Assembly (NCBI RefSeq): GCF_026212465.1
Contig: NC_080055.1
Coordinates: 19,661,337 to 19,725,336, forward strand
Reading direction: 5' to 3'
DNA length: 64,000 nucleotides
Source of the DNA: Amaranthus tricolor
Taxonomy: Eukaryota > Streptophyta > Magnoliopsida > Caryophyllales > Amaranthaceae
The notes below the pieces were generated by a model. The model was given only the letters and a program-made list of their open reading frames with translations, searched no databases and was not told the origin of the DNA. Of the stretch, positions 62,791 through 64,000 are shown piece by piece. A program made the position numbers and the translations under genes. Position 1 is the first letter of the stretch. Every line of letters starts with the position of its first letter.

Positions 62791-64000
62791 TTTGGCTAGT
62801 GCATAAAGTTATGATCTTATGCTGAAGTTAATATCATCTATAAACCTGCAATGCAATGACCAATGATCCTCAGCAGGCATCCAAGACCCTCTTATACAAA
62901 AATTCAAAACTGTAAATCACTCCTAACATCACAGAATAATGCATATATTCAATCACATTTTTATCATTTTGATGCCATCATGACTTAATTTTCTTCCAAT
63001 ATGAATACTTCGTTCTTCATCTTGCACCATAGGGTGCATAACAATGGCGTACAACCAAAAGCCCTACTCCCTCCTATTCGCTTCAAATGTCCCATTTGAA
63101 ATTTTGCACTGTATTTTATTCTTAATCTATCTATAAATTAAAACATAGTCAAATTACATCTCAATGTAAAAGGTTATGAATATCAACTTTTTTTTTTAAT
63201 GATTTTTAATTATGCACAATCAAAAACATTTAGGGTTAAATTAGTGCATCGGCAAGTGTGAAATTAGAAATAGGACATTTAAAGTGAATATGAGAGAGTA
63301 TAAAACTAGCTTTCAACATAAGGAAAACTGATTATGTTTTATTTAACATTGAATATTTTGATTATAGTTGAAACATGCTAACCAAAGCAAAACAAACAAA
63401 CCCTTTTGTCTTAATTGCATAATTTATAAAAGCTACCATATTTTACAACATTTCATGAATCTAAACTGTCACAAAAATAAGTTATTCCTTACAAGAAATG
63501 AAAAAAGTGTCTAAATCACCAATTTCCCCTATAATCAATCTCATTTTGATATTACAATGGACATATGCTAGAGGAACATTCATATAACATTAACCCAGAT
63601 AAAAGAATTGATAAAAAGGGATAGAAACTGTTAAAGATGAGGTTTTTGAATAAAAGGCTCAAACCAATAAAAATTACAAATTTTAATACAAAAACAATTA
63701 AAGTTCAAACTAAAAATTAAACAACAAAAATAGCTTCCAAATAGAAACATAAAAATTCACAAAAAACCCAGAATGAAAAGCACAAGATAATCCCATAATA
63801 GTTAAAGAAGCATAAATTATAAAGCACGGAAAGATAGAATTACATTGCATAAATGGGAGGAAGTATTAAGAAAAAAGCACAAACCTAATTTACTGAAGCA
63901 AAGACTAGAATTCAGAAAAAAGGATAACTCAGAAAAATAAAGATGAGTTTGTGTTGTGTGGAAGTGATTGAGAAAAAGGAAATGAAAGGCGGGGTTTCAA
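62791..64000 (-). promoter_or_regulatory. 5' UTR, 5' UTR intron and promoter region of the EF-Ts polyprotein gene
   Basis: On the minus strand a good acceptor (ttgcag at about 62843-62848) lies upstream of the start codon and a possible donor (cag-taaattaggtttgt) lies near 63885. This would fit a ~1-kb leader intron, common in plant plastid-protein genes; unproven. The MITE at 63067-63298 sits inside it. Confidence 0.4.
63067..63298. mobile_element. Stowaway-like MITE with TA duplication
   Basis: Left end 'ctccctcctattcgcttcaa' followed by 'atgtcccattt'; the right end in reverse is 'ctctctcatattcacttta' followed by 'aatgtcctattt'. TA flanks both ends. Shares 'gtgcat(c/t)ggcaagtgtg' with the MITE in MFDR intron 6. 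Confidence 0.8.

Overview
Nuclear DNA of a flowering plant, very probably a eudicot. The evidence is spliced genes with GT-AG introns, plant-only families (ROP GTPase, Aux/IAA, plastid EF-Ts polyprotein), AT-rich intergenic DNA, and Ty1-copia, Ty3-gypsy, RTE LINE, MULE, hAT and Stowaway-like elements. Nothing bacterial, plastid-genome or viral was recognised. Repeated 'gagacggtctca'-type motifs would fit Caryophyllales, but this is only a weak hint.

Layout. 1-450: 3' end and LTR of a copia element. 2352-5386 (-): complete eight-exon type II ROP/RAC small GTPase gene. 5387-17000: gene-free repeat DNA with MITEs, a copia LTR plus gag fragment, a 400-bp tandem duplication, a probable gypsy LTR, a gypsy integrase fragment and an antisense copia fragment. 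17077-24620 (+): complete 13-exon gene for mitochondrial NADPH:adrenodoxin (ferredoxin) oxidoreductase. 24621-41000: repeat DNA with a large palindromic repeat, a copia remnant with two LTR copies and a 904-bp hAT-type element with an 8-bp target duplication. About 41030-49510: a nested transposon complex. An outer element carries convergent OTU-protease-like and plant-mobile-domain (PMD) genes behind GC-rich hairpins. It is split by a 3.9-kb MULE with ~150-bp inverted repeats, a 9-bp target duplication and a decayed transposase, and also holds a Stowaway-like MITE. 49800-50165: RTE LINE 3' end. 51181-54492 (+): five-exon Aux/IAA repressor gene. 55347-56862: gutted copia element. 57868-62790 (-): three-exon gene for the chloroplast polyprotein with two S1 domains and two EF-Ts domains.

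The four host genes appear intact: joining the exons I assign gives uninterrupted frames of 208, 487, 300 and 986 residues. They are functionally unrelated: plasma-membrane signalling, mitochondrial electron transfer for Fe-S/biotin chemistry, auxin-responsive repression and plastid translation. They do not form a pathway or cluster.

The most notable non-routine signals are: (i) the outer OTU+PMD element, whose convergent genes and hairpin-bearing ends recall MuDR architecture; (ii) the last ROP intron, placed so that retention would create a CaaX-like tail instead of the S-acylation tail; (iii) both introns of the EF-Ts polyprotein gene, which carry in-frame stops at or within a few bases of the donor, so retention would release clean modules; (iv) the hAT element built from GGTCTG-type words. 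All coordinates come from reading by eye; splice sites were chosen by GT-AG rule, phase and family similarity.
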